Position numbers and translations under genes: made by a program
DNA from: Burkholderiaceae bacterium
GTDB taxonomy: Bacteria; Pseudomonadota; Gammaproteobacteria; Burkholderiales; Burkholderiaceae_D
Length of the DNA: 64,000 nucleotides
Assembly: GCA_019751755.1 (NCBI GenBank)
Contig: JAIENA010000052.1
Span: 1-64,000, forward strand
Reading direction: 5' to 3'
The notes under the pieces: generated by a model
Told to the model about the DNA's origin: nothing
Database searches by the model: none
The model's input: only the letters and a program-made list of their open reading frames with translations
Shown: positions 26,915 through 35,495 of the stretch, piece by piece
Layout of the letters: each line of letters begins with the position of its first letter
How positions within the stretch are numbered: position 1 is the stretch's first letter

Positions 26915-29692
26915 TCAAGCCGCTTTCGGCTTGGTCAGCAGCAAGTTGGTGGCTTGCTTGATCATCGACTGGATCGCCTCCAGGTCGAATTTGCCGGCCC
27001 GGATTTCTTCCCGCATCGTGCCCAGGTACCACAGGCAGGTGGTCAGCTTGCTGGCCAGCTGTTCGTCGGCCGTGTGGCGGTCGTCGAAGTAATGGCCGTT
27101 TTCCAGCGCGTCGCAATACAGTTGCAGCCAATCCAGGTTGGCGCGGATGGCCTGACCGTTGCCGCGCTGGTCCTGGCCGCCGTGCAGGCGGAAATAACTG
27201 AGCGTGTCCGGCAGGTACACCGCGTCATGCTCGCGCAAGATCGCCAGCCAGGTCGCCACGTCCGACAGCACCGTGTATTGGCGGCCGCAGAACATGCCGA
27301 ACTGGCGGTCCAGCGCTTTCTTACGGATCAGCACCGTGGTGGGCTCGCCGATCAGGTTGCGCCCCCCGGTCAGCAGCAGGTGGCCGAACTGGCGGCCGCT
27401 GATGCGCGCTTCCGATTCAAACAAACGCTCGGTGCCCGGGATCGGCGCCATGTGCGCGCCGTTGGCGTCGATCAGTTGGCGGAACGACGTCACCAGGCCG
27501 ATTTTTTCATCAGTCAGCATGAACGACATCATGCGCATGATCTTGTCCGGATGGTACAGGTCGTCGTCCATCAGGAAATTGATGTACTCGCTGCGCGAAT
27601 GCTTGAAGCAATTCATCGCGTTTTCCAGCGGACCGTAGCCAGGCACCCGGTAATAACGGATTTGCGGATACTTGGCGATGTAGGGCGCGAAGCGGGCCCG
27701 GGTCAGTTCATCGTCGCTGTTGTCGCTGATGATGATCTCGATGTTCGGGTACGTCTGCTCCAGCACGCTTTTCAGTGCCAGTTCGCCATAGTCGGGGCGG
27801 TTGTGGGTCGGCAGCAGGATCGACACCAGCGGCAGGCCACTTGGCGTGATGTTGCGGTCCGGATTGACGGCAATTTCCGTGAAGCGCTGTTCCAGGTCGC
27901 GCACGAAGCGCTCGCTGTCGAACAGCGGCGTGCTGAGGCGATTCGCTTCCAGTTTCTGGTGCAGTTCGGCGGTATAGGCGCGGTCATTGCCCAGCTTGAT
28001 GGCCAGTGCTTCGTAGTCGGCGGTGGTAAACGTCACCAGTTCCGGCAGGCCGACTGCGCGCAGCAGGCTGCCCGCCATGCGCGACGAGAACGTCTTGCCG
28101 GCGCAGGTCAGCACCGGCAAGCCGGCCCACAGCGCGTCGCTGGCGGTGGTGCCGCCACCGAACGGGCTGGTGTCAAGGAACAGGTCGGCCACCTGGAAGC
28201 GCGCCAGGTAATCGGCCGGCGCGACCCGCTTGGCAAATAGCAGGCGTTCCGGGTCGACGCCGCGCACCTGCGCTTCGCGCTGCAGGTTGGTGCGCACGAT
28301 GTCGCCATCGGCCACCAGCCACAGCACCGAGTTCGGCACGTCGCGCATGATGCGCATCCAGCTGTCGAATACTTCCGGGATGATCTTGAAGGTATTGTTG
28401 AAGGCGCAGAACACATACGCGTCTTCGGGCAGCCCGCACGAGGCGCGTGTCGGCTTGACGCCGATCTGGCGCTGGCGATCGTTGATCTGGAACGTGTGCG
28501 GCATGTGCAGCGGCTTTTCAGTGAAGAAAGGCTCGAGCTCGGGCGGCATCACGAACGGGTCGGAAATCACGTAATCGATTTCCGGCAGCGCGGTCGGACC
28601 TGGCAGGCCGAGCCACGTCACCTGCACCGGCGCGGGGCGGTGCGACAAGATGTTGTGGCGGGCGTTCATGGTCAGGCCGTGCAAATCGACCAGGATGTCG
28701 ATTTCGCAGGCGCGGATCAGTTGCGCCGCTTCCAGGTCTGACAGGGCGCCGATCCGGATATGGTGGTCCATGCCGGCAATCACGCGGGCGCGCAGCGGCG
28801 AACCGTCTTCATGACTCCAGCAAAAACCGAACACTTCGAATTTGCTGCGGTCGTGCAAACCATACAGCTCGGCGGTCAGGATCGACACCGCGTGCGAGCA
28901 AAAGTCGGACGACAGGTAGCCGATGCGCAGGCGCTCGTGCTTGTAGCCGGCGGTGGCCATCGGCGCCACGCCCTTCAATACTTTTTCTTCGACATAGCGC
29001 TGCGACGCGCCGACTTGTTCGATCGGTTCCGGCGACGCGCTCAGCATCGCCAGCGCCGACGTACCGTCCAGCAGCTTGCGCTCGGAAATGCCGATGCGGG
29101 TGTCGAACACGGGCCAGTTGCACTGCTTCTGGCGCAGGTGCACCCAGTGCGTGACGACGTTGCGCTGGTCCGGTTCCAGCCGCAAGCTTTCCGCCAGCGC
29201 GGCTTCGGCTTCCGGCATGCGCTTGAGGATTTCCTGCAGGCGGCCGATATTGTTCAGCGCCTGTACGCGCAGCGCCTTGGTCGGCGGTGTGGTGGGCGGC
29301 GAAATTTCCACCGCCTTGCGCCACAGTTCCAGCGATTCTTCCGGGCGCTTCATGCGCTCGAGCAGCGTGCCCAGGTTCAGCAGCGCTTCGACGAAATTCG
29401 GGTTGGCTTTCAGCGCGGAGCGGTAGGCCGCTTCGGCCCCGGCTTCATCGGCCACCGCCAGCAGCACGGCCAGGTTGAACCAGGCCGCGTACGCCAGCGG
29501 CGAAGGCGTGTTGTCCAGCCACAGCTTGTATACATGGATGGCCTGGTCGCTTTGACCGGCTTCGGTCAGCAACTGCGCCACCTGGAACAGTTCGATGATT
29601 TGCAACATGCCAGTGGCGGCTTGCTGCATGGCGGTGTCGACCTGGGCGGTCTGTTCGTGCGTGAGCGGGGTAACGGTCGTCGGTTTGGTCAT
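26915..29692 (-). CDS. TPR - O-GlcNAc-transferase-like (GT41) - GT2 fusion glycosyltransferase
   Basis: A 925-residue soluble three-part protein. Residues about 25-190 are TPR helices (WFNLAVLLAVADEAGAEAAY, ALLNLGTLLERMKRPEES). About 250-590 is a GT41/SPINDLY-type OGT catalytic region: RIGYLSSDFCSHAVS, DILVDLHGLTMNAR, FGGGTTASDALWAGLPVLT, FSSRMAGSLLRAVGLPELV. From about 620 a GT2 domain begins, LVSILLPTHNRPDYGELAL, with its metal motif MDDDLYHPDK near 709. GT41 enzymes glycosylate Ser/Thr of proteins in the cytosol; the GT2 domain may extend that sugar. I chose ATG 29,692; a TTG four codons upstream is an alternative. Last gene of the 38,682-26,915 operon. Its likely target in the locus is the Ser/Thr-rich octad protein (inference). 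Confidence 0.88.
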   Translation of the reverse strand: MTKPTTVTPLTHEQTAQVDTAMQQAATGMLQIIELFQVAQLLTEAGQSDQAIHVYKLWLDNTPSPLAYAAWFNLAVLLAVADEAGAEAAYRSALKANPNFVEALLNLGTLLERMKRPEESLELWRKAVEISPPTTPPTKALRVQALNNIGRLQEILKRMPEAEAALAESLRLEPDQRNVVTHWVHLRQKQCNWPVFDTRIGISERKLLDGTSALAMLSASPEPIEQVGASQRYVEEKVLKGVAPMATAGYKHERLRIGYLSSDFCSHAVSILTAELYGLHDRSKFEVFGFCWSHEDGSPLRARVIAGMDHHIRIGALSDLEAAQLIRACEIDILVDLHGLTMNARHNILSHRPAPVQVTWLGLPGPTALPEIDYVISDPFVMPPELEPFFTEKPLHMPHTFQINDRQRQIGVKPTRASCGLPEDAYVFCAFNNTFKIIPEVFDSWMRIMRDVPNSVLWLVADGDIVRTNLQREAQVRGVDPERLLFAKRVAPADYLARFQVADLFLDTSPFGGGTTASDALWAGLPVLTCAGKTFSSRMAGSLLRAVGLPELVTFTTADYEALAIKLGNDRAYTAELHQKLEANRLSTPLFDSERFVRDLEQRFTEIAVNPDRNITPSGLPLVSILLPTHNRPDYGELALKSVLEQTYPNIEIIISDNSDDELTRARFAPYIAKYPQIRYYRVPGYGPLENAMNCFKHSRSEYINFLMDDDLYHPDKIMRMMSFMLTDEKIGLVTSFRQLIDANGAHMAPIPGTERLFESEARISGRQFGHLLLTGGRNLIGEPTTVLIRKKALDRQFGMFCGRQYTVLSDVATWLAILREHDAVYLPDTLSYFRLHGGQDQRGNGQAIRANLDWLQLYCDALENGHYFDDRHTADEQLASKLTTCLWYLGTMREEIRAGKFDLEAIQSMIKQATNLLLTKPKAA

Positions 29693-29712
29693 GATGGCTT
29701 TCAAGCTCCGGT

Positions 29713-30789
29713 TCAGGCGCGCGGCGTGCTGAACCAGCGGTACGTTTTATCGATGGTGTGTTCGAGCGTGCAGGTCTGGCGCACGCCCAGGCGCTTTTCC
29801 GTGGCCGAGGTGTCGGGGAACAGGTCGTCGTCGCGCACCGGACGGTTGGGCAGGGTGTTGAGCGCGACGCGCGGGCGCGGCGCCACCTGGTCGCCGATCA
29901 GGCGCACCAGATCCAGGTGGCTGACCGCTTGCGCGCTGCCCAGGTTATACACTTCGCCATCGACCCCCTTGGCCAGCGCGGCCAGGCACCACCAGGCCGC
30001 GTCGCTGCCATACAGATAGCTGCGGCGCGCGCTGCCGTCGCCGTGGATGCGGATTTCACCACTGGTCAGGACATCGCGCAGGAAGTTGTTGATGGCCCAC
30101 GGACGGTCTAGTTCCTGGTACGCGCCGGTCAGGGTGAACGGGCGCACGGTGGACACCGGCAGGCGGTACTGGCTGCGGAAGATCGCCGCCACCATTTCCG
30201 CGCTGCGCTTGGCTTCCGCATACACGGTGTGCGGATGGCCGACCGGCAGCGCGAACACATCGGTTTCCGCCAGTGCGCCGGAACGCTGCGGCGCGCCGGC
30301 CACCAGGCAGGAACTGACGTTGACGAAGCGGCGCAGGCCGTCCAGTTGCGCAGCCGCTTCCAGCGCGTTGGCGACGCCGGCGGTGGTGGTCTGGTACACG
30401 CGCAGCGGATCGGACGCGTGCACCCGGTTGTTCGGGATGCCGGCCGCGTGCAGCACGTAGCTGGTGCCGCGCGCGAATTCAAACGATGAGCGCACATCCT
30501 GCTTTTTCAGGCGGATGTCGAGGCGGTTGGCCAGGTGCGGGCACTTTTGCGGCCACTCGCTGATATTGCGCGCATACAGGTCGAGCGTGATGCCGAGGTT
30601 GTATTCATCGTTCAGGGTGGCCACCATTTCCGCCACCCAGGTGCCGAGGAAGCCGGTGCCGCCGGTCACGGCAATGTGCTGGCGCGCCAGCGCGCTGCGC
30701 ACGTCGGACTGGCCGGCGCAGGCGGCCAGGCAATCCTGGCGCATTTCCGCGTAGCGGGCGAGGTCGTTATGGCTGGTACGGTCGGTCAT
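29713..30789 (-). CDS. NAD-dependent nucleotide-sugar epimerase/reductase (extended SDR)
   Basis: A 358-residue extended SDR with about 55 extra N-terminal residues before the cofactor loop IAVTGGTGFLGTWVAE. Catalytic residues: Ser in VNVSSCLVAG and the pair VYAEAKRSAE. The C-terminal half has IHGDGSARRSYLYGSD and VYNLGSAQAVSHLDLV. It is closest in style to UDP-glucose 4-epimerase/dTDP-sugar reductases. ATG 30,789 follows the aldolase gene stop by four bases. It may reduce or epimerise the branched CDP-sugar made by the upstream genes; substrate unknown. Confidence 0.82.
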   Translation of the reverse strand: MTDRTSHNDLARYAEMRQDCLAACAGQSDVRSALARQHIAVTGGTGFLGTWVAEMVATLNDEYNLGITLDLYARNISEWPQKCPHLANRLDIRLKKQDVRSSFEFARGTSYVLHAAGIPNNRVHASDPLRVYQTTTAGVANALEAAAQLDGLRRFVNVSSCLVAGAPQRSGALAETDVFALPVGHPHTVYAEAKRSAEMVAAIFRSQYRLPVSTVRPFTLTGAYQELDRPWAINNFLRDVLTSGEIRIHGDGSARRSYLYGSDAAWWCLAALAKGVDGEVYNLGSAQAVSHLDLVRLIGDQVAPRPRVALNTLPNRPVRDDDLFPDTSATEKRLGVRQTCTLEHTIDKTYRWFSTPRA

Positions 30790-30793
30790 GGAG

Positions 30794-31819
30794 TCAGCCT
30801 TTCGTGGTGGCGCCGCCCTGTGCGGCCAGGTCACGCGCAACTTCAATGATCAGGCTTTCCTGGCCCGCCACGGCGTTGCGCTTGCCGAGGCCGAAGAAGA
30901 TGTCGCGCGGGTCGACGTTGTAGTCTTGCGCGGCGCGCGCCACCGGCTTGGCGAAGCCGGAAAACACGCCGGCCAGGCCGCTGACGATGGACAGCGGGGA
31001 AATGGAGGGCGCCACCGGATTGAATTCCTTTTCCGCCACGTCGGCCGCGTCGAGGATCTTGTACAGGTCGATGCCGGTTTCAAAACCAAGGCGGTCGAAC
31101 ACCGCCACCAGCACTTCGAGCTGGGTATTGCCGGCGCCGGCGCCAAAGCCGCGGATGGTGCCGTCAATGATGGTGGCGCCGGCGTTGACCGCTTCCACCG
31201 AGTTGATGACCGCCATGCCCAGGTTGTTATGGCCGTGGAAGCCGACCGGGATCGACAAGCCGCCGACCAGGGTGCCGATGCGTTCCTTGACGTCGTCCGG
31301 GAAATACGCGCCGGCCGAATCCATGATGACGATGGCTTCCGCGCCGTACGATTCCATTTTCTTGGCTTCTTCCAGCAGCACCGCCGGCGTCGCCATGTGG
31401 CTCATCATCAGCACGCCCCAGGCTTCCTTGCCGGCCTGGCGCACGTAGTTGATGTGACGGTCGGTGATGTCGGCTTCGGTGCAGTGGGCGGCAATGCGGA
31501 ACACGTCCACGCCCAGGTCGATGGCGCGGCTCAAGTCTTTCTTGATGGTGCAAAAGCCGGGAATCACGTGGATGCCCAGGCGCGAATGCTTCAAGTTGGC
31601 GCGCGCGGTTTGCAGGATGTCTTCATCGGTCAGGCGACATTCGCCCACCAGCATCGATGACGCGCCCAGGCCGTTGCCATGGCCGACTTCGACGATCGGC
31701 ACGCGTGCCGCTTCGGCGGCCTGGCAATACGCGACAAAACTTTCCCGGCTGAGCTGGTGGCGCACGGCGTGGTTGCCGTCGCGCAGGGTCGGGTCGCTGA
31801 TCAGGATTTTCTTAGCCAT
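30794..31819 (-). CDS. 4-hydroxy-2-oxovalerate-type aldolase (DmpG/BphI family)
   Basis: A 341-residue class II pyruvate aldolase. The active-site N-terminus is DPTLRDGNHAVRHQ (Arg-Asp and His), the metal His pair is FHGHNNLGM near residue 200, and GFGAGAGNTQLEV follows, all as in DmpG/BphI. The C-terminal helical domain that contacts the dehydrogenase partner is present. The family cleaves or forms 4-hydroxy-2-oxo acids from pyruvate plus an aldehyde, channelled to a partner dehydrogenase. The partner gene overlaps its start by eight bases. Normally found in aromatic meta-cleavage operons; no other meta-cleavage gene is here, so a biosynthetic role in sugar side-chain formation is suspected. 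Confidence 0.93.
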   Translation of the reverse strand: MAKKILISDPTLRDGNHAVRHQLSRESFVAYCQAAEAARVPIVEVGHGNGLGASSMLVGECRLTDEDILQTARANLKHSRLGIHVIPGFCTIKKDLSRAIDLGVDVFRIAAHCTEADITDRHINYVRQAGKEAWGVLMMSHMATPAVLLEEAKKMESYGAEAIVIMDSAGAYFPDDVKERIGTLVGGLSIPVGFHGHNNLGMAVINSVEAVNAGATIIDGTIRGFGAGAGNTQLEVLVAVFDRLGFETGIDLYKILDAADVAEKEFNPVAPSISPLSIVSGLAGVFSGFAKPVARAAQDYNVDPRDIFFGLGKRNAVAGQESLIIEVARDLAAQGGATTKG

Positions 31820-32714
31820 GCTGGCGCTCCTTCGCGTCGTCCGCGGTGGCCAGGCGTTCGGCCATCGCGATAGCGGCGCAATTGATGATGTCGAGGTTGC
31901 CCGCGTATTGGGGCAGGTAATCGCCGTTGCCCAGCACCTTGATGGTGGTGACCACGCGGCCGCCTTCCAGGGTCGGTGGCACGATCAACTGGTAGCCGGG
32001 CACGTAGGTTTTCAGTTGCGCCACCATGGCGTCGACCGCGGCGCGGATGGCCGGCAAGTCCGGGTCCGGGATCTTGGCGTAAATGGTGGTCTGCATGTCG
32101 ATCGGCGGATTGGCCGGATTCAGGATCAGGATCGCCTTGGCGCGCGCGGCGCCGGAAAAGCGCTGCAGCGCGTCTTCCGTGGTTTCAATGTATTCGTCCA
32201 GGTTGGCGCGCGTGGCCGGGCCGGCGCTGCGCGACGCGATGCTCGACGCCACTTCCATGTATTCGACGTTCTTGTGCACGTTGCCGATCGCATGCGCGAT
32301 CGGGATCGACGACTGGCCGCCGCACGTCACCATGTTGATGTTGCGCGAACCGGTGTCCAGGCAAGCCTGGGCATTGATGGCGGGGATGCAGAATTCGCCC
32401 AGCTTGGCCGGGGTCATGTCGATCACGGTTTTGCCGAGCTTTTCCAGCGCGGCCCAGTGTTCGATGTGGGCCATGGCGGACGTGGCGTCGAACACCAGGT
32501 CGCAAATGTCCGGGTTTTCCACGATGGCTTCAATGCCCCGGTCGGAAATCGGCACGCCCAGCTGGCTGGCGCGCTTCATGCCGGCCGAGTTGAAATTGCG
32601 GCCCGCGAACAGGGTGCAGGTCAGGTGCGGCGAGCGCATGGCTTTGATCAGCAGGTCGGTGCCGATGTTGCCGGAACCGATGATGGCTATCTTGAGCGGG
32701 GCAGGGTTTTTCAT
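31812..32714 (-). CDS. Acetaldehyde dehydrogenase (acylating), DmpF/BphJ family
   Basis: A 300-residue NAD- and CoA-dependent aldehyde dehydrogenase. The cofactor loop is IIGSGNIGTDLL; the acyl-enzyme Cys is Cys131 in NMVTCGGQSSIP; the later VPPTLEGGRVVTTIKVLGNGDYLP is the conserved C-terminal stretch. It interconverts acetaldehyde plus CoA and acetyl-CoA and forms a channelling complex with the aldolase encoded next to it. In reverse it could supply acetaldehyde from acetyl-CoA to the aldolase. Its ATG overlaps the stop of the SDR gene upstream. Confidence 0.93.
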   Translation of the reverse strand: MKNPAPLKIAIIGSGNIGTDLLIKAMRSPHLTCTLFAGRNFNSAGMKRASQLGVPISDRGIEAIVENPDICDLVFDATSAMAHIEHWAALEKLGKTVIDMTPAKLGEFCIPAINAQACLDTGSRNINMVTCGGQSSIPIAHAIGNVHKNVEYMEVASSIASRSAGPATRANLDEYIETTEDALQRFSGAARAKAILILNPANPPIDMQTTIYAKIPDPDLPAIRAAVDAMVAQLKTYVPGYQLIVPPTLEGGRVVTTIKVLGNGDYLPQYAGNLDIINCAAIAMAERLATADDAKERQHG

Positions 32715-33664
32715 CTTGCGCTATCCATGTCGTGGTCTGCAGTCTTGCCAAGGATTATCGCCGATTCGCTGGCGATGCCATCCTCGGAAGTGTAGGCCGG
32801 TTGGTAGCCCAATTCGGCGGCTTGCCGGTTGAGCGAGTAGTAATGCGGTTTGCTGCCGGTGGCATTGACTGTATTCGCGGCGTTGTCGTCGGCCACCGCA
32901 TAGCGCAGGCCGAAGCGGCGCTGCATCAGTGCCAGCAGGGATGGTTTGTCGATGGGGGCGGCGCTGTAGCAATCGAGTGCGCGGTTGCCCGGGTTGGCCA
33001 GCACGCATTGCACCAGTTGGTGAAAGTCGGTGCGGTGCAGGTAGTCGCGCACCATGAAGCCGGGGCTGGTGTGCAGCACGCTGCCGTCGCGCACGGCGCG
33101 CAGCAGGTCGGTGATGAAAAAGCGCGCCGCCAGGTCTTGCGTATGGCTGAAATAGTTAAAGATGCGCAGGTCGGTGATGGCGTCGTCTGGCCGCGCGCGG
33201 TGGCGGCATTCGGCATGCAGCTTGGCCACCGCATAGTAATCCTGCGGCTGCAAGGCATTGATGGCCACCGTGGCGCGGGTGTCCGGCCCGGCCGGGGCGG
33301 CGAAATCGCTGCCGTACGCCGCGCCGCTGGACAGGAACACATAGCGCCGCGACGGATGGCGGCGCAGTCCGGCCAGCGCCAGGTCGTCGAACTGCTGCGT
33401 GATGGAAAAAATATCGCCGCCCATGCTGGCGGCGCGCTGCGGGTCGCCGACGCCGACGAAATTGAGCACGGCGTCGTGCGGCACGCGGTCATATGCGTCG
33501 TAGGTGGCGACCGGCAAATCCAGGCCTTGCCGGTCCAGCCACGCCTGCATGGCGGCCGTGTCGCGCACGTACAGCAGCAGGTCATGCTGGCCTGCCGCCG
33601 CCAGCGAGCGCACCAGATCCTTGGCGATCTGGCTGCTTGCGCCGAGTATGGCCAACCTGCTCAT
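32711..33664 (-). CDS. SDR-type NAD(P)-dependent sugar reductase
   Basis: A 317-residue SDR: LAILGASSQIAKDLV cofactor loop, FLSSGAAYGS serine, and YYAVAKLHAE Tyr-x3-Lys. The C-terminal half contains MVRDYLHRTDFHQLVQ, as in dTDP-4-keto-sugar reductases. ATG 33,664 is one base after the TPP-enzyme stop; the N-terminal extension possible from an upstream Met is out of character. Its place directly after the TPP enzyme parallels YerF, the reductase that acts on the keto group left by YerE in yersiniose A synthesis, so a similar step is proposed. Confidence 0.8.
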   Translation of the reverse strand: MSRLAILGASSQIAKDLVRSLAAAGQHDLLLYVRDTAAMQAWLDRQGLDLPVATYDAYDRVPHDAVLNFVGVGDPQRAASMGGDIFSITQQFDDLALAGLRRHPSRRYVFLSSGAAYGSDFAAPAGPDTRATVAINALQPQDYYAVAKLHAECRHRARPDDAITDLRIFNYFSHTQDLAARFFITDLLRAVRDGSVLHTSPGFMVRDYLHRTDFHQLVQCVLANPGNRALDCYSAAPIDKPSLLALMQRRFGLRYAVADDNAANTVNATGSKPHYYSLNRQAAELGYQPAYTSEDGIASESAIILGKTADHDMDSAR

Positions 33665-33665
33665 A

Positions 33666-35495
33666 TCAGAGCGCGCGCGACTTCTCGTGCATACCGGCCA
33701 GCATGGCCTGATCGAGCACCTCGCGCGGCAGCAGCGGCGACAAGTCTTCCAGCGGTGGCGAGACCAGGCTGCCATCCGGGCGCGCCACCACCGACAGCTT
33801 CGGCGAGAACAACTGTTCCGGATGCATGAACACTTCGCAAATCACCGGACCGGTGGCGGCCTGCACCTGTTCCAGCGTGCTGTCGACTTCATCCCACTGG
33901 CGGATCTGGAACGACGGGATGTCGAAGGCCGTCGCCAGTTTCGAGAAATCAGGGCAGGACACGCCGGACGCCGCATCGGTGCCGACATAGGTGCTCTTGA
34001 ACAGCGAATTCTGCGTGTGCTTGATCATCAGGTAGCCGTCATTGTTGAAGATGAACAGCTTGATCGGCAGCTTGTGGTGCACCATGGTTTGCAGTTCCTG
34101 CAAATTCATCATCATGCCGCCGTCGCAATTGAGGCACATGACTTCGCCACGGTCGTTGGCGAACGACACGCCCAGCGCGGCCGGCAAGCCATAACCCATC
34201 TCGCCCAGCCCGGTGGACGTCATCAGGCGCTGGCCTTCCTTGAGGCGCAGCACCTGGTGGCCGCACAGCAGCGCGGTGCCCATGTCGGTCACCACCACCT
34301 GGTCCGGCTTGAAGTGCTGGTTCAGGCGTTCCATGAAGCGGTACGAGTTCATGAAGCCGCCCTTGTCGGCGTGTTCTTCGCCGACCCACGGGAATTGGGC
34401 TTCATAGGCGCGGCAGCGTTCCAGCCAGGCCGGTACTGGCTTGGCGCCACGGGCCGCCACGCGCGCGTGCAGCGCCGCGATGAATTCCCTGGCGTCGGCG
34501 ACGATGTTTTCGGTGGTGCGCACCGCGTGCTTGGACACTTCGCTCGGGTCGATATCGACCACGTCGATGCGGGCGCCGCGCGCCAGTTCCGTCAAGTCAT
34601 AGCCGACTTGCGGGATCGCCAGGCGGGTGCCGATGGCCAGCACGTAATCGCTGTTTTGCAGCACGAAGTTGGCGGCGCGCTGGCCATAGACGCCGGCGCG
34701 GCCAAACACCAGCGGGTGGTCCGAATCAATCATGTCGATGCCGGCCCATGACACCAGCGCCGGCACGCCCAGCAAGTCCAGCAGCGGCGCAATGGCGCGC
34801 TCGCCGCCAGCCAGGCGGATGCCGTTACCGAGCCACAGCACCGGCCGTTCGGCCGCCAGCAGCGCATCAATCGCGCTGTCGATCTGGGTGGAGGCGGTGT
34901 CCGACAGCGCACGGTCGTTGGTGGGCGCGGTGAAGTGCGCCATGGCGTCGCGTTCGATGCGGCTGGCCTGGATATCCATCGGGATTTCCACCCAGACCGG
35001 GCCGGGACGGCCGTCCAGCGCCACATGCACGGCTTGTTCCAGCGCATGCAGGGTCTGCTCCGGCTTGGTCACGCGTTCCTGGAATTTGGTCACGCGGCTC
35101 ACCATCTGGCACGTATCGTAGCCTTGCACGCCCCACATGCGCAGCGGGTTGTCCGGGAACGTGAAGCGCGAGTTTTCGTTGCCGGCAATGATCAGGCACG
35201 GAATCGAGTCGGCCCAGGCCGACACCACGCCGGTGACGCCGTTGGTGGCGCCGGCGCCGGTGGTCAGCAACGCTGCCGCCAGGCGGCCATGCGTGCGGTA
35301 ATAGGTTTGCACCGCCATGGCGGCGCTTTGTTCGTGGTGCACACACACGATTTCACTGTAGCCGTGGCGGGTGATGGCTTCGAACAAATGCACATTGCCG
35401 GCGCCAATGATGCCGAAAACGTGGCGGATGCCCATGTGTTCGAGCTGTTCGGCCACTTGCTGGGCGACCTTGATTTTTTCTTGTACGTTCATCAT
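33666..35495 (-). CDS. TPP-dependent acetolactate-synthase-like enzyme (candidate YerE-type sugar-branching enzyme)
   Basis: A 609-residue ThDP enzyme with three domains in acetolactate synthase order. The catalytic Glu55 is in HHEQSAAMAV; the TPP/Mg motif is NCDGGMMMNLQ ending in FIFNNDGY; the FAD-like middle domain is about 200-340. It follows DdhC, whose product is a CDP-3,6-dideoxy-4-keto-hexose, exactly the acceptor of YerE, which transfers an acetyl group from pyruvate to C4. The true 2-oxo-acid donor may instead be the product of the aldolase encoded downstream. Start ATG 35,495 overlaps the DdhC stop (TGATG). A housekeeping acetolactate synthase would be beside its small subunit; none is here. 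Confidence 0.85.
   Translation of the reverse strand: MMNVQEKIKVAQQVAEQLEHMGIRHVFGIIGAGNVHLFEAITRHGYSEIVCVHHEQSAAMAVQTYYRTHGRLAAALLTTGAGATNGVTGVVSAWADSIPCLIIAGNENSRFTFPDNPLRMWGVQGYDTCQMVSRVTKFQERVTKPEQTLHALEQAVHVALDGRPGPVWVEIPMDIQASRIERDAMAHFTAPTNDRALSDTASTQIDSAIDALLAAERPVLWLGNGIRLAGGERAIAPLLDLLGVPALVSWAGIDMIDSDHPLVFGRAGVYGQRAANFVLQNSDYVLAIGTRLAIPQVGYDLTELARGARIDVVDIDPSEVSKHAVRTTENIVADAREFIAALHARVAARGAKPVPAWLERCRAYEAQFPWVGEEHADKGGFMNSYRFMERLNQHFKPDQVVVTDMGTALLCGHQVLRLKEGQRLMTSTGLGEMGYGLPAALGVSFANDRGEVMCLNCDGGMMMNLQELQTMVHHKLPIKLFIFNNDGYLMIKHTQNSLFKSTYVGTDAASGVSCPDFSKLATAFDIPSFQIRQWDEVDSTLEQVQAATGPVICEVFMHPEQLFSPKLSVVARPDGSLVSPPLEDLSPLLPREVLDQAMLAGMHEKSRAL

Noticed and set aside
33666-35495. 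Housekeeping acetolactate synthase (ilvB)
   Set aside because: No small subunit gene or ilv context; it is translationally coupled to ddhC and a sugar reductase.
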